Below, piece by piece: positions 9,491 to 20,258 of a DNA stretch of 64,000 nucleotides (positions within the stretch are counted from its first letter, which is position 1; the number at the start of each line of letters is the position of its first letter). The stretch is from Staphylococcus sp. KG4-3. Its GTDB lineage: Bacteria; Bacillota; Bacilli; Staphylococcales; Staphylococcaceae. Location of the stretch: contig NZ_CP166245.1 of the NCBI RefSeq assembly GCF_033597815.2, forward strand, positions 930,001 through 994,000. The letters are read 5' to 3'. The position numbers and the translations under genes were made by a program. The notes beneath the pieces are model-generated. The model worked only from the letters and a program-made list of their open reading frames with translations. It was not told the DNA's origin and did not search any database.

Positions 9491-10975
9491 TTGGAAGCAA
9501 ATGTGTTGTTTGAAAAAATTAGAGTGAAACAAGTTTTCGGCACGTTAGATAGAAATATAACAGATATAACAACAGACTCTCGTACTGCACAGCGAGGTAG
9601 TATATTTGTAGCATCGAAAGGTTATACAGTAGACAGTCATAGATTTTGCCAAGATGTGGTGAATCAGGGGTGTGAGGTTATCATCGTTAATCACAAACAA
9701 CAAGTTGTAGGAGATGTAACGCAAGTCGTTGTCCCAGATACTTTACGTGTAGCAAGTTTGTTAGTTAATATGTTATTCGATTATCCTAGTAAGCAACTCA
9801 TAACATATGGTGTAACAGGAACAAATGGTAAAACTTCAATCGCTACGATGATACATCATATTTATAGAAAATTAAATAAAGGTAGTGCTTACTTAGGAAC
9901 AAATGGCTTTCAAATAAATGAAGTTAAATCAAAAGGGGCAAATACAACCCCTGAAACGGTATTATTAACAAAGAAAATAAATGAAGCAGTTGAAGCAGGT
10001 GCTGAATCTATGACCTTAGAAGTATCTAGTCATGGTCTATCTTTAGGCCGCCTTCGTGGTGTGGATTTTGATGTAGCTATTTTTTCAAATTTAACACAAG
10101 ATCATTTAGATTTTCACGGAACAATGGAATCCTATGGACATGCTAAATCATTATTATTTAGCCAATTAGGTGAAGATTTATCACAAGATAAATACGTTGT
10201 GTTGAATAATGATGATGCTTTTTCAGAATACCTTAGCTCAGTAACACCATATGAGGTATTCACTTATGGTGTTAAAAATGACGCCCAGTTTACAGCCGAA
10301 CAAATTGAAGAATCATTACAAGGTGTTAAATTTATTTTTAATACGCCTCAAGGAAAATTTCAGGTCCAATCACCTTATGTTGGTCTGTTTAATGTTTCTA
10401 ACATTATGGCTGCTATGATTGCTGTGTGGAGTAAAGGCATTGAGTTAGGTGAAATTATAAAAGCTGTTGAAAATTTAGAACCTGTAGAAGGCAGGTTAGA
10501 AGTATTAGATCCTTCATTACCAATTGATCTAATTATAGACTATGCACATACAGCAGATGGAATGGATAAATTAATTGATGCGGTTAAGCCATTCGCCAAA
10601 CAAAAATTAATTTTCTTATGTGGTATGGCAGGTGAACGTGATTTAACTAAAACCCCTGAAATGGGACGTGTAGCATGCCGAGCAGATTACGTTATCTTTA
10701 CACCTGATAATCCTGCAGATGATGATCCTAAGAAATTAACACAAGAATTAGCTAAAGGTGCAACGCATGATAACTATATTGAATTTTACGATCGTGCTGA
10801 TGGCATAAGACATGCTATAGATATTGCTGAGCCAGGGGATACTGTGGTATTAGCTTCAAAAGGTCGAGAACCATATCAAATTATGCCTGGCCACATCAAA
10901 GTGCCACATCGTGATGACCTTATCGGATTAGAAGCGGCTTATAAAAAATTTGGTGGAGGTCCTCATGAAGGTTAA
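9491..10975 (+). CDS. murE: UDP-N-acetylmuramoyl-L-alanyl-D-glutamate--L-lysine ligase MurE
   Basis: Adds L-lysine to the muramyl dipeptide precursor in the cytoplasm (essential peptidoglycan step). I place the start at TTG 9491 behind AAAGGAGCG, which gives 494 residues, the S. aureus length; the in-frame ATG upstream at 9449 has no ribosome-binding site. ATP loop [14 protein letters not shown], Mur-ligase motifs LEVSSHGL and [12 protein letters not shown], and the lysine-selective DNPADDDP motif (meso-DAP enzymes have DNPR) are all present. It overlaps the next gene by 11 bases. Confidence 0.96.
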   Translation: MEANVLFEKIRVKQVFGTLDRNITDITTDSRTAQRGSIFVASKGYTVDSHRFCQDVVNQGCEVIIVNHKQQVVGDVTQVVVPDTLRVASLLVNMLFDYPSKQLITYGVTGTNGKTSIATMIHHIYRKLNKGSAYLGTNGFQINEVKSKGANTTPETVLLTKKINEAVEAGAESMTLEVSSHGLSLGRLRGVDFDVAIFSNLTQDHLDFHGTMESYGHAKSLLFSQLGEDLSQDKYVVLNNDDAFSEYLSSVTPYEVFTYGVKNDAQFTAEQIEESLQGVKFIFNTPQGKFQVQSPYVGLFNVSNIMAAMIAVWSKGIELGEIIKAVENLEPVEGRLEVLDPSLPIDLIIDYAHTADGMDKLIDAVKPFAKQKLIFLCGMAGERDLTKTPEMGRVACRADYVIFTPDNPADDDPKKLTQELAKGATHDNYIEFYDRADGIRHAIDIAEPGDTVVLASKGREPYQIMPGHIKVPHRDDLIGLEAAYKKFGGGPHEG

Positions 10976-11204
10976 AAAAATCAACTTCAATGACATTCAG
11001 GCTAATGTGTATATATATGAAAATGTAATAAAGCAATTATTTCTTATAGCAATTCCTGAAATAAATTGGTCATTAGAAGTGGAATCAACTTTAAATGAAG
11101 ATGATATGAAAGAGGAACTTGTGATACACTTATTTACATTACTTGATGAGTCAACAGCATCACATGTTGCTGATGACATCGTTAAATGGATATTTGAGAA
11201 TTAA
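10965..11204 (+). CDS. Small YueH-like protein
   Basis: A 79-residue acidic cytoplasmic protein ([16 protein letters not shown]...). The start at 10965 uses the GGAGG within the murE end; an alternative start at 10950 lies inside it. The sequence resembles the YueH family (PF14166) of Firmicutes, whose function is unknown. It sits between murE and prfC with an 11-base overlap and a 12-base gap, so it is cotranscribed with both. Family call from memory only. Confidence 0.65.
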   Translation: MKVKKINFNDIQANVYIYENVIKQLFLIAIPEINWSLEVESTLNEDDMKEELVIHLFTLLDESTASHVADDIVKWIFEN

Positions 11205-11216
11205 AGGAGATTATAA

Positions 11217-12779
11217 ATGAATATAAAGGAAGAAGTAGAATCAAGAAAAACCTTTGCGATTATTTCTCACCCAGATGCTGGTAAAACAACACTAACAGAA
11301 AAATTATTATTATTTGGTGGTGCAATTAGAGAAGCAGGTACAGTTAAAGGTAAAAAAAGCGGGAAGTTTGCTACAAGTGACTGGATGAAAGTTGAACAGG
11401 AACGTGGTATTTCTGTGACTAGTTCAGTAATGCAATTTGATTATGATCATTACAAAATAAATATTTTAGATACGCCGGGTCACGAAGATTTTTCTGAAGA
11501 CACATACAGAACTTTAATGGCAGTAGATAGCGCAGTTATGGTTATAGACTGTGCAAAAGGAATTGAACCACAAACATTAAAACTGTTTAAGGTTTGTAAA
11601 ATGAGAGGTATTCCTATTTTTACGTTTATCAATAAATTGGATAGAGTAGGGAAAGAACCATTTGAATTATTAGATGAAATTGAATCTACATTAGATATAG
11701 AAACATATCCAATGAATTGGCCAATTGGAATGGGGCAAAACTTTTTCGGAATTATTGATAGAGAATCGCATACAATTGAACCATTTAGAGATGAAGAAAA
11801 TATCTTACATTTGGATGATGACTATGAACTTAAAGAAGATCACGAAATGAAAAATGATAGCGCGTTTGCACAAGCAATTGATGAGCTTATGTTAGTTGAA
11901 GAAGCGGGTGAAAACTTTGATAATGAAGCATTATTAAATGGTGAGTTAACCCCTGTATTCTTTGGATCGGCGTTAGCAAACTTCGGTGTACAAAATTTCT
12001 TGAATGCATATGTAGACCACGCACCTATGCCAAATGCACGTCAGACAAAAGAAGACATAGAAGTAAGCCCGTTTGATTTAGATTTTTCAGGTTTTATATT
12101 TAAAATCCAAGCTAATATGGATCCGAAACATAGAGATAGGATAGCTTTTATGCGTGTTGTTAGTGGCGCATTTGAACGTGGCATGGATGTTAACTTGCAA
12201 CGAACAAACAAAAAACAAAAAATCACTCGTTCAACGTCATTTATGGCAGACGATAAGGAAACTGTAAATCACGCGGTGGCTGGTGATATTATCGGGCTAT
12301 ATGATACAGGGAATTATCAAATTGGTGATACGCTAGTTGGTGGTAATCAAAAATTTAGTTTCCAAGATTTACCGCAATTTACACCTGAATTATTTATGAA
12401 AGTATCAGCCAAAAATGTGATGAAGCAAAAACATTTCCATAAAGGTATTGAACAATTAGTTCAAGAAGGCGCAATCCAATATTACAAAGCATTACACACG
12501 AATCAAATTATCATCGGTGCTGTAGGACAGTTACAGTTTGAAGTATTCGAACATCGTTTAAAAAATGAATATAATGTAGATGTTGTTATGGAGCCAGTTG
12601 GTCAAAAAATTGCGCGCTGGATAGAAAACGAAGAAGACATCAAAGATAAGATGAGTTCTACACGTTCTATTCTAGTAAAAGATGTATATGATAATTATGT
12701 CTTTTTATTTGAAAATGAGTTTGCTACAAGATGGTTTGAAGAGAAATTTCCAGAAATTAAATTATATGGATTGTTATAA
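11217..12779 (+). CDS. prfC: Peptide chain release factor 3 (RF3)
   Basis: A 520-residue translational GTPase that recycles RF1/RF2 from terminated ribosomes. G1 loop [16 protein letters not shown] (residues about 17-32), switch [20 protein letters not shown] specificity motif, then the EF-Tu-like domain 2 and the RF3-specific C-terminal domain. The ATG follows AAAGGAG at 6-7 bases. Third gene of the murE cluster, as in S. aureus. Confidence 0.96.
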   Translation: MNIKEEVESRKTFAIISHPDAGKTTLTEKLLLFGGAIREAGTVKGKKSGKFATSDWMKVEQERGISVTSSVMQFDYDHYKINILDTPGHEDFSEDTYRTLMAVDSAVMVIDCAKGIEPQTLKLFKVCKMRGIPIFTFINKLDRVGKEPFELLDEIESTLDIETYPMNWPIGMGQNFFGIIDRESHTIEPFRDEENILHLDDDYELKEDHEMKNDSAFAQAIDELMLVEEAGENFDNEALLNGELTPVFFGSALANFGVQNFLNAYVDHAPMPNARQTKEDIEVSPFDLDFSGFIFKIQANMDPKHRDRIAFMRVVSGAFERGMDVNLQRTNKKQKITRSTSFMADDKETVNHAVAGDIIGLYDTGNYQIGDTLVGGNQKFSFQDLPQFTPELFMKVSAKNVMKQKHFHKGIEQLVQEGAIQYYKALHTNQIIIGAVGQLQFEVFEHRLKNEYNVDVVMEPVGQKIARWIENEEDIKDKMSSTRSILVKDVYDNYVFLFENEFATRWFEEKFPEIKLYGLL

Positions 12780-12833
12780 ATTTTGTTTTTGTGTATAATA
12801 ACCATATTAATAGAATACCTATGACTATGTAGT

Positions 12834-13110
12834 CAGAGGGGAGTAACTTAACTAAAGTTAAATTGATATATGAAGTGTGCAAGTATCGCTTAGATATAGT
12901 TGAATGTATATTGATATATTCTTTTTAACTTAGTCATTTTTATCGTCATTACGAAGTATGATACTTCCGGTAAGATGGGCAGAATAAAACTGTCGAGTGA
13001 GACCTTTGCTAACAGTGTATATTATCTGTGAATTGTAATTAATTTACTTTATGTTTATTAAAATACGATGAATGGATTTCGTATGCATTGACTTAGCTTA
13101 GGTCTCTATT
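12834..13110 (+). promoter_or_regulatory. yybP-ykoY (Mn2+-sensing) riboswitch with transcription terminator upstream of terC
   Basis: The conserved yybP-ykoY elements are present: GGGGAGTA at 12838, CCGGTAAGATGGGC near 12967, and CGAGTGAGACCTTTG at 12994-13008. P1 pairs CAGAGG (12834-12839) with CCTTTG (13003-13008), closing the aptamer. Downstream, AGGTCTC (13100-13106) followed by TATTTTTAT is an exact complement of GAGACCT (13000-13006). That predicts a terminator which forms when the aptamer is open and is blocked when Mn2+ closes P1, so ligand would turn terC on. The aptamer class is well known; the on-switch logic is my inference from the pairing. Confidence 0.88.
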
Positions 13111-13141
13111 TTTATGTAAAAAACTAAAGGAGATGTCCTAT

Positions 13142-13939
13142 ATGGATCCGAGTTTGATTTTACCTTACCTATGGGTGTTAGTAGTACTCGTATTTTTAGA
13201 AGGTTTATTAGCTGCAGATAATGCAGTTGTAATGGCAGTAATGGTTAAACATTTACCACCCGAACAACGTAAGAAAGCGCTGTTTTATGGTTTGCTTGGT
13301 GCTTTTGTATTCCGTTTCTTATCTTTATTCTTAATTAGTGTTATTGCACATTTCTGGTGGATACAAGCACTAGGCGCTTTATACTTGCTATATATGTCTA
13401 TACGAAATTTAATATCCTTCTTTAAGGAAAAAGACCATGATAAGAACGATGGCAGTGATGATCATCATTTTGATGATTCTGGAGAAGAAATACATGCAAG
13501 TGCTAAATCATTTTGGGGTACAGTATTAAAAGTAGAATTTGCGGATATCGCTTTTGCAATTGACTCAATGCTTGCGGCGCTTGCTATAGCGGTAACCTTA
13601 CCAACAGTAGGTATCCATTTTGGTGGCATGGATTTAGGTCAATTTATTGTTATGTTCCTTGGTGGTATGCTTGGTGTTATTATTATGCGTTTTGCTGCAA
13701 CTTGGTTTGTAAACCTATTAAATAAATATCCAGGTTTAGAAGGCGCAGCTTTTGCGATTGTTGGTTGGGTTGGTATCAAATTAGTTGTTATGGTACTTGC
13801 TCATCCAGATATTGGAGTTTTAGACGAACATTTCCCACACAGCGTTGTTTGGCAGTCAATCTTCTGGTCTGTTATGATTTTGTTAGTCGTCATTGGTTGG
13901 TTAGGTTCTGTTCGTAAAAATAAAAAACAAGAAAAATAA
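13142..13939 (+). CDS. TerC/MeeF-type membrane protein (Mn2+ exporter family)
   Basis: A 265-residue integral membrane protein of the TerC family, about 7-8 hydrophobic segments interrupted by an Asp/His-rich cytoplasmic loop near residues 100-120 (KDHDKNDGSDDHHFDD). The family motif EGLLAADNAVVMA lies in the first helices and a second EFADIAFAIDS follows. TerC proteins of Bacillus (YkoY/MeeF, YceF) export Mn2+ or help metallate exported enzymes. The Mn2+ riboswitch directly upstream supports that role. Start at 13142 behind AAAGGAG; the earlier ATG at 13133 overlaps the ribosome-binding site. Confidence 0.9.
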   Translation: MDPSLILPYLWVLVVLVFLEGLLAADNAVVMAVMVKHLPPEQRKKALFYGLLGAFVFRFLSLFLISVIAHFWWIQALGALYLLYMSIRNLISFFKEKDHDKNDGSDDHHFDDSGEEIHASAKSFWGTVLKVEFADIAFAIDSMLAALAIAVTLPTVGIHFGGMDLGQFIVMFLGGMLGVIIMRFAATWFVNLLNKYPGLEGAAFAIVGWVGIKLVVMVLAHPDIGVLDEHFPHSVVWQSIFWSVMILLVVIGWLGSVRKNKKQEK

Positions 13940-14376
13940 AATATATAAATTTTTAATTTTCGAATTTAGTTCATAAATATTGAGGCTTGTTCCTATACTT
14001 TTAAGGGAATAAGCCTTTTAATTTTGCTCTTATCTATTCCGTTTTAAATTTTCTAACGAGTTGTAAGAGTAGAAAGTTACCAGAAATCCTTATAAATTCC
14101 ATAATGTCATTACGTTATTATTATTTATATTAAAGACACTTCTAAAAAAGTTTATTAAACTTTTAAATTGATGTTGATATGCAAAATAGAAATATAACGT
14201 GTAAATTAGATCCTACAAATAGCCTTTAAAATCACAATTTTATGTTTAACTTATTAACAAAAAGGAATGCTCAGTAATAAGGCATGCGAGAATGTAAACA
14301 TTAGAAAAAATACTGAGCATTTAAGGTCAACATCCAAGAAATTGCGTATTAAATTTTAAAAAGGATGTGTTGAAAG
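13940..14376 (+). other. Intergenic region with an inverted repeat in the aldehyde dehydrogenase leader
   Basis: After the terC terminator the sequence is featureless AT-rich DNA, except for an exact 11-base inverted repeat, AATGCTCAGTA (14266-14276) and TACTGAGCATT (14311-14321), 34 bases apart and about 55 bases before the dehydrogenase start. It may be a leader hairpin or an operator. Confidence 0.5.
13983..14020 (+). terminator. terC terminator
   Basis: AGGCTT-GTTCC and GGGAAT-AAGCCT arms followed by TTTTA, 45 bases after the terC stop. Confidence 0.8.
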
Positions 14377-15804
14377 ATGAGAATGCAAGTTAAACAGTAT
14401 ATAGATGGCGAATGGATTGAAAGTACAAGTGGAGAAACTATCAATGTCATTAACCCAGCAACTGAAGAAAAAATCGGTGAAATAGCTAAAGGTAACAAAC
14501 AAGATGTAGATAAAGCAGTAGAATCTGCACATAATGTTTATCTTAGTTTTCGCCATACATCAGTCCAAGAACGCCAAGATTTGTTAACGAAAATCGTCAA
14601 AGAGTATGAAAATCGTAAAGAAGACTTGATTCAAGCAATGACAGAAGAATTAGGAGCTCCATTAAAAGTGTCGGAAAAAGTACATTATCAGATGGGACTC
14701 AATCATTTTGCGGCAGCGAGAGATGCGCTAGATGATTTTGAATTCGAAGAACGCCGTGATAATAACTTAGTTATAAAAGAAGGTATTGGGGTTGCAGGAT
14801 TAATTACACCTTGGAATTTCCCTACTAATCAAACGTCACTTAAACTCGCTGCTGCATTTGCAGCTGGTTGTCCAGTTGTGTTAAAACCTTCTGAAGAAAC
14901 TCCATACGCCGCGATAATTCTAGCAGAGATATTTGAAAAAGTTGGCGTCCCTAAAGGTGTTTTTAATTTAGTAAATGGAGATGGAGAAAACGTTGGTAAT
15001 CCTTTAACTGAGCATCCTAAAGTGCGTATGATGTCATTTACTGGTTCTGGAGGCGTTGGTACTAAAATTATGGAAAAAGCCAGTGAAGATTTCAAAAAAG
15101 TATCTCTTGAACTTGGTGGAAAATCACCATACATTATTTTAGAAGATGCTGATATAGAAAGCGCAGCAGAAGGAGCTGTAAGAAAAATTATAAATAATAC
15201 AGGACAAGAATGCACAGCTGGAAGTCGTACAATTATTCCAGAGTTTATGAAAGAACAATTCTTAGCAGCGGCAAAAGAGAAAATGTCAAACTTGAAGGTT
15301 GGCGATCCACAATCTGAAGAAACAGATTTAGGCCCACTCATTAATAAAAAGCAATATGAAGGTGTACAAAATTATATAGAAAAAGGCATAGAAGAAGGCG
15401 CTACTCTGATATATGGAGGTACAGGAAAGCCAGAACAACTTGAAAATGGATACTTTGTTAAACCTACGATTTTTAGTGATGTTAATAATAAAATGACTAT
15501 CGCTCAAGAAGAAATATTTGGTCCTGTGATGTGTATTATAACTTATCAAGATATAGAAAAAGCTATTGAAATTGGAAATGATACAAAATACGGATTAGCA
15601 GGATATATATATGGAAAAGACAAAGAGACACTCCGTAAAGTTGCCCATTCTATTGAAGCTGGTATTATAGAGATTAATGAAGTTGGACAGGCATATAATT
15701 TACCATTTGGCGGCTATAAACATTCAGGTATAGGAAGAGAATGGGGCGATTATGGTATTGAAGAATTTTTAGAAGTTAAATCAATTGCAGGTTATTATGA
15801 ATAA
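14377..15804 (+). CDS. NAD(P)-dependent aldehyde dehydrogenase
   Basis: A 475-residue aldehyde dehydrogenase that oxidises an aldehyde to the acid. The catalytic Cys is in [12 protein letters not shown], the general-base Glu in LELGGKSP, and the coenzyme loop in [21 protein letters not shown] and EEIFGPV are also typical. It resembles the aldehyde dehydrogenase SAOUHSC_02363 of S. aureus, which lies elsewhere in that genome, so this looks like a paralogue or a relocated copy. Start at 14377 or six bases later (14383); AAGGATGT lies upstream. It opens the accessory patch before the dead IS element. Confidence 0.92.
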   Translation: MRMQVKQYIDGEWIESTSGETINVINPATEEKIGEIAKGNKQDVDKAVESAHNVYLSFRHTSVQERQDLLTKIVKEYENRKEDLIQAMTEELGAPLKVSEKVHYQMGLNHFAAARDALDDFEFEERRDNNLVIKEGIGVAGLITPWNFPTNQTSLKLAAAFAAGCPVVLKPSEETPYAAIILAEIFEKVGVPKGVFNLVNGDGENVGNPLTEHPKVRMMSFTGSGGVGTKIMEKASEDFKKVSLELGGKSPYIILEDADIESAAEGAVRKIINNTGQECTAGSRTIIPEFMKEQFLAAAKEKMSNLKVGDPQSEETDLGPLINKKQYEGVQNYIEKGIEEGATLIYGGTGKPEQLENGYFVKPTIFSDVNNKMTIAQEEIFGPVMCIITYQDIEKAIEIGNDTKYGLAGYIYGKDKETLRKVAHSIEAGIIEINEVGQAYNLPFGGYKHSGIGREWGDYGIEEFLEVKSIAGYYE

Positions 15805-15821
15805 AAATTAATACCATAAGC

Positions 15822-15862
15822 AAAAAGCACGGAATCCTCAATTGGCGGATTCCGTGCTTTTT
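15822..15862 (+). terminator. Strong terminator after the aldehyde dehydrogenase
   Basis: A 16-base perfect stem (AAAAGCACGGAATCC with its complement) around a short loop, followed by a T run, 18 bases after the stop codon. Confidence 0.9.
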
Positions 15863-15928
15863 ACTTTTTGGATAAAAAAACATACGTTATGCGTATGGTG
15901 CAGTATGGTTATACCGTTGTATTAAAAA

Positions 15929-16605
15929 TTGCATCTCTCCGTGCTAAAATAATATTTGGTCAGCCAACCAAAATAAATAACGCGAGAAGATGCAACTTAT
16001 GTCATCAGTCACAAATAGTTTAGCACATACAAAATGGAATTGTAAGTATCACATTGTCTTCGCTCCTAAATATAGAAGACAAATTATATAGGGGAAAATA
16101 AAGAAATATATTGGAATAATATTGTGACAGCTATGTGTAAGAAAAGGTGTAGAAATTATTGAAGCTGAAGCATGTAAAGGTCACATTCGTTGTTAGTTAG
16201 TATCCCCAAAAAAATTAAGCGTTTCTTAATTTGTAGGGTATTTAAAAGGAAAGAGTAGTTTGTTGATTTTTGATAGACCTGCACATTTAAAATATAGATA
16301 TGGTAATAGAAAATTTTGGTGTAAAGGGTTTTACATTGATACAGTTAGAAGGGATAAAAAAGTCATAGAAAATTATATTCGTAATCAATTACAAGCGGAT
16401 ATCGTTGCGGAACAATTAACGCTTGTTGAATATATAGACCTTTTACTGGAGAAGAAAATAGTAAGAAAAAATAAAACGACCCTTTTAATGATTGCTGGGA
16501 AAGTAGTACATATGACTGATCTTCTCAAAGCATTTATCAAGGCTGGTCAGTAACAAAGGCTTATAGATAGCCACAGAGAAAACCACCCGTTTTACGGGTG
16601 GTTTT
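15929..16605 (+). mobile_element. Degenerate IS200/IS605-family insertion sequence
   Basis: The element spans from a 5' structured leader (TTGCATCT at 15929 pairing with AGATGCAA at 15988-15995, just before the transposase start) to a 3' subterminal hairpin (AAACCACCCG/CGGGTGGTTT, 16579-16605). Both structures are typical of IS200-type elements, which have no terminal inverted repeats. The transposase in between is dead. The element lies directly behind the aldehyde dehydrogenase terminator. Confidence 0.85.
15999..16474 (+). pseudogene. tnpA: Inactivated IS200-type Y1 transposase TnpA
   Basis: The frame opens as MSSVTNSLAHTKWNCKYHIV and continues to KYRRQIIY, then meets TAG where family members have a Gly codon. 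Later pieces (VEIIEAEACKGHI, FDRPAHLKYRYGNRKFW, YIRNQLQADIVAEQLTLVEY) lie in different frames, and there are further stops at 16125 and at 16192, where the HUH motif should be (HIR instead of HIH). The natural end (TGEENSKKK, stop at 16472-16474) is again in another frame. At least three frameshifts and several stops make this non-functional; a residual open frame at 16260-16553 is only a fragment. Confidence 0.88.
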
Positions 16606-16829
16606 GCTTCAGTCATTTATAACTAATTTTCACTTATATTGGATATAATAATTTTTGTTCTTCGAATAATTGTAAAGTTACAACTAGTGGCGCAAGCTGT
16701 CTTTATTTTGTTACACTAATAAATTATAACAATTTAAAAGGCTATAAAATAAAATTAATGCACTGCCTAAGTGATATACTAATTAGTATATCCTTTTGAC
16801 TCACAATATACTATATTATTTAAATTGGT

Positions 16830-17102
16830 TTAATTTTTCACAATATCTTTACTTGTTTTAATAATAAATAAAATTAATAAAGTGAGGCACACAGAACCGA
16901 CAAACGTTGGAATTATAAAGAATAATCCTGCTGAATTTGACAATGTCTTACCTGAAGAATTTAACATTGTTACACCAATAAATGCGCCAATTAATGCTGA
17001 AAGCGTGCTAATAATAAGGCTAGTAATTTTATTATTAGTTAACCAAAATGAAAATGTCACTCCAATGATTAAACCTATTAATATTACGATAATAAAATCC
17101 AT
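16830..17102 (-). CDS. Small three-helix membrane protein of unknown function
   Basis: 90 residues, with hydrophobic segments at about residues 2-20, 27-48 and 62-84 joined by short polar loops. The helix 1-2 region (IGLIIGVTFSFW...ALIGAFIGVTML) resembles glycine-rich GlsB/YeaQ-type small membrane proteins, but I would not assign it to that family. A good ribosome-binding site (GGAGGG) precedes the ATG, which supports a real gene. It sits between the dead IS element and the copper-storage gene. Confidence 0.6.
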   Translation of the reverse strand: MDFIIVILIGLIIGVTFSFWLTNNKITSLIISTLSALIGAFIGVTMLNSSGKTLSNSAGLFFIIPTFVGSVCLTLLILFIIKTSKDIVKN

Positions 17103-17244
17103 TTAATCCCTCCAGTAATAAAGCGTTTCTAAATTTTGATGATATTTATTTAAAAATAGGTTAATAGGAAAATAGAATAATCAGAAATATATTATACTTA
17201 GATAGTCTACTTTGGCAAAATATTATTCTTCTAATAGTTATGTG

Positions 17245-17571
17245 TTAAGCGATATCTTTACAAGCTTTTGCGCACTTGAAACAAGATTTTGCACATTCTT
17301 GGCAATGATCGTGCTCATGCTTTTGGCACTCATTTCCACATGCCTCACAAATTTTGGAACATATTTCTGCCAAATCGTGTGCAAATGGGGAATCTATTGT
17401 TAATTCACGTTCTAGAAAAGTACACATATCGGCACATTCACGGTCTAATCGGATACATTCAGCCATCATTTTTACATTTTCTTCTTTCAAACAGGCTTGG
17501 AAACAGTAGTTACATGCTTCAACACATTCATGTAGTGTTTGGATTAACAATCTATTTTTTCCATAAGACAT
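17245..17571 (-). CDS. Four-helix-bundle copper-storage protein (Csp-type, cysteine-rich)
   Basis: A 108-residue cytosolic protein with 16 Cys, largely in CxxxC or CxxC spacing along four predicted helices: CVEACNYCFQAC, CADMC, CSKICEACGNEC, CQECAKSCFKCAKAC. A His-rich turn (KHEHDHC) sits between helices. This matches the Csp3-like family that stores many Cu(I) ions inside a four-helix bundle. The ATG at 17571 follows GGAGG; a start at 17589 has none. No Tat or Sec signal, so cytosolic. Its place in an accessory patch suggests it can come and go with copper stress. Confidence 0.85.
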   Translation of the reverse strand: MSYGKNRLLIQTLHECVEACNYCFQACLKEENVKMMAECIRLDRECADMCTFLERELTIDSPFAHDLAEICSKICEACGNECQKHEHDHCQECAKSCFKCAKACKDIA

Positions 17572-17729
17572 AACAAAACCTCCAATCAATTAAATTATTC
17601 TATATAATAATTTCCCTATAATTTTCATGATCAAACTGTTTTTAATAAATACTATAAGAACTGTTCGAAATTAAATCAAATTTGAGTTAATAAAATATAG
17701 ATATTAATATTTTAGGAAGTTAAATATTA

Positions 17730-18168
17730 GAGGCTAAAATTCTTAGATTGAGAGATTGTAATAATTCATACGGAATTGCTGATGATATGGGCAAAGGTGA
17801 TGAATGGCCACAAATATTAGATTAAATTATCAATGTTGATATTTTAATTATAGGCACGTCTCTATGGTTAGGAGAAAAAAGTAGCATTGTTATGCTTGCT
17901 ATAGAAAGATTGTATGGTAGCAGTATAACGTATGACCAGGACAATCAATTTAGTTGGGGGAGTAAAAGGTAATGAGGATGGCGTAAAACATACTGCAACT
18001 TCGACATTATATTCATTATCTCATATTGATTTTACTATACCTCCTAATGTCGGTGCATATTGGGTGGGCGAAGCTGATTACGAACTTTCGTATATGGATA
18101 TTAATCATGAAAATGAATTTACGAAAAAACATGTAAAGTTGTTAGCGTACAATACAATACATATTTAG
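17730..18168 (+). pseudogene. Decayed NAD(P)H-dependent flavoprotein (flavodoxin-like FMN reductase)
   Basis: Two frames together spell the C-terminal two-thirds of a flavodoxin-fold oxidoreductase: DDMGKGDEWPQILD, an in-frame TAA, DILIIGTSLWLGEKSS and LAIERLY, then a frameshift near 17932 into VKGNEDGVKHTATSTLYSL, FTIPPNVGAYWVGEADYE and FTKKHVKLLAYNTIH. The N-terminal FMN-binding half is missing. At least one nonsense, one frameshift and a 5' deletion make it a pseudogene. Only the 3' part (17932-18168) is still open. Confidence 0.8.
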
Positions 18169-18455
18169 CAAGAATATTTAGTAAAAACTCAATACCAAAT
18201 GAAAGGGGTTAATTAAATAATTAGAAAAATGAATTTATAAAATGCTTTATAATGCAATATGTTCATGATGCGATAATAATGAGGTATTAAATAAACAAAT
18301 GAAGATGAAAAGCTAAAATAATGTTAATGATAGAAATATATACTTAAAGTGCTTATAATCACTTATATATAGTAATAAAATAAAAATAAAGCAGAAATAT
18401 TTTATGTGATATGTCATAATGGAAATTAAAGAAACATGCAGTTTTAGGGGGACTT

Positions 18456-20240
18456 ATGGTGAAAGATAATAAAAAACATGTAATCCCAAAAGAAAAATAC
18501 GGTCGTAAAAGACGCGAGTATTTTCATAATGAAGAGCGGGAACAACGTGTACAATTTGAGCGTAAAGCAAGAAAACAACGTGCTGAAAAAGCAGAAGAAT
18601 TGGCCAAAAATAATGAAGAACGTGTAAAAGAGAATTTGAGGAAAGCACGAATTGAGAAATTGACTCAGGAAGAGATTCAACAGCAACAACAAGTTATGAA
18701 GGAACGTAACAATGGTAAGGCGAGTGACCAAAATCACATTAATGAAACGCCTAAAGATAGCCAGCAGAAAGAAACAAAAACTGAAGTTGAATCAGAAAAA
18801 ACGCCTGCAGCAAATTTAAATGAACCACATGCATCAACTAAAGATTATCAGAACGATAAAGGACAACATAATAAAGAAGCAAAGCATAGTCATTCAGAAA
18901 GAAAAGATAAACCAAAAGATACCCATGACGACCATTTTTATTCTGAAGAAGCGCAACAATCTCGTGTAAATAACTATATAGAAGACGAAAATGAAAGTAA
19001 ACCACAACATAATATTGGTGTAAGTAATGAATCACAACATCACAGAAAAATGGCTTCCCAACAAAAAGATGATCAATCACAGTCATTTACAGATAGAGTT
19101 AAGTACTTTTTCATGGAACAATGGGCGCAAATATTAATCGTCATTGCAGTTGTATTATTGTTGATATTGATTCAAGCAATCTTTAGTAATGTAGATAATA
19201 ATGGAAATACAAAAGATCATGTATTTTTAAACAATAGTGATAAAGATAAAACTTATACTGCTACAATGAAAAGTGCAAATAGTGCAATTCATTCAGTTGT
19301 AACAGTAGAAAATGATACAAGTGATGATTCATCGTCTGCAGAGAAAGAGACACAGGAAGCAGGTAAAGAAAACGAATTAGGTTCAGGTGTCGTCTACAAA
19401 AAAGTAGGCGACTCTATTTTTATTATGACAAACGCACACGTTGTTGGTGATAAAAAAGAACAAAAGATTACATATGGTAATAATGACTATTCAATAGGTA
19501 AAGTGATTGGTACAGATAAATTTTCTGATATTGCAGTCATTAAAGCAAAAGTGAAATCAGGTAGCGATGTGAAAGCAATTAAAATGGGAGATTCAAGTAC
19601 TTTAGTATTAGGCGAACCTATAATTGTGGTAGGTAACCCTTTAGGCGTTGATTTTAAAGGCAGTGTTTCAGAAGGTATTGTTTCAGGGTTAAATCGACAC
19701 GTGCCAGTAGATATTGATAAAGATGATAAGTTCGATGTATTAATGAGTGCGTTCCAGATGGATGCACCTGTAAATCCAGGTAATTCTGGTGGCGGTGTAA
19801 TTGATAAAAACGGTAAATTAATTGGTATAGCATCACTGAAAATTGACATGGATAATGTTGAAGGTATTGCCTTTGCTATTCCAGTCAATGATGCAGAATC
19901 AATTGCAAAACAACTTGAAGCTAAAGGTGAAGTAATATATCCTAATACTGGTGTAGAGTTGGCTAATATTGCAGATGTTGATGATGCGACAAGACAATCT
20001 ATCAACTTACCTGATGATGTGAATAATGGTGTATTGATAGGGAACATCAAAGCTGATTCTATTGGAGAAAAATCTGGGTTGCAAAAAAATGATGTAATAG
20101 TAGAATTAGATGGTAAAGAAGTAGAAGATAATCTTAGATATAGACAAATCATTTTTAGTCATAAAGATGATTTAAAAACACTAACTGCAAAAGTATATAG
20201 AGATGGAAAAGTACAAGATATTAACATTAAATTGAAGTAG
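18456..20240 (+). CDS. HtrA-like membrane-anchored serine protease
   Basis: 594 residues. The first 210 are cytoplasmic, very charged and low in complexity (Lys/Glu/Gln-rich). One membrane segment follows at about 224-243, then an extracellular trypsin-like domain with His328 (TNAHVVG), Asp358 (SDIAVIKA) and Ser444 (NPGNSGGGV), and one C-terminal PDZ domain (about 495-590). This is the HtrA/DegP quality-control family, here of the long-N-terminus type found beside ktrB in S. aureus, where the orthologue is longer. The start has GGGGGAC upstream. ktrB follows after 18 bases, so they are probably cotranscribed. Confidence 0.93.
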   Translation: MVKDNKKHVIPKEKYGRKRREYFHNEEREQRVQFERKARKQRAEKAEELAKNNEERVKENLRKARIEKLTQEEIQQQQQVMKERNNGKASDQNHINETPKDSQQKETKTEVESEKTPAANLNEPHASTKDYQNDKGQHNKEAKHSHSERKDKPKDTHDDHFYSEEAQQSRVNNYIEDENESKPQHNIGVSNESQHHRKMASQQKDDQSQSFTDRVKYFFMEQWAQILIVIAVVLLLILIQAIFSNVDNNGNTKDHVFLNNSDKDKTYTATMKSANSAIHSVVTVENDTSDDSSSAEKETQEAGKENELGSGVVYKKVGDSIFIMTNAHVVGDKKEQKITYGNNDYSIGKVIGTDKFSDIAVIKAKVKSGSDVKAIKMGDSSTLVLGEPIIVVGNPLGVDFKGSVSEGIVSGLNRHVPVDIDKDDKFDVLMSAFQMDAPVNPGNSGGGVIDKNGKLIGIASLKIDMDNVEGIAFAIPVNDAESIAKQLEAKGEVIYPNTGVELANIADVDDATRQSINLPDDVNNGVLIGNIKADSIGEKSGLQKNDVIVELDGKEVEDNLRYRQIIFSHKDDLKTLTAKVYRDGKVQDINIKLK

Positions 20241-20258
20241 CGTTGGGGTGAATAAACG

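Noticed and set aside
14829..15341. 170-residue minus-strand frame
   Set aside because: Antisense shadow of the aldehyde dehydrogenase, which has full family motifs on the plus strand.
16260..16553. Independent 97-residue gene
   Set aside because: It is the C-terminal piece of the frameshifted IS200 transposase read past its natural stop.
17932..18168. Independent 78-residue gene
   Set aside because: It is the last third of the decayed flavoprotein gene; the upstream third lies in another frame with a stop codon.
19487..20152. 221-residue minus-strand frame
   Set aside because: Antisense shadow of the HtrA-like protease domain; no ribosome-binding site.
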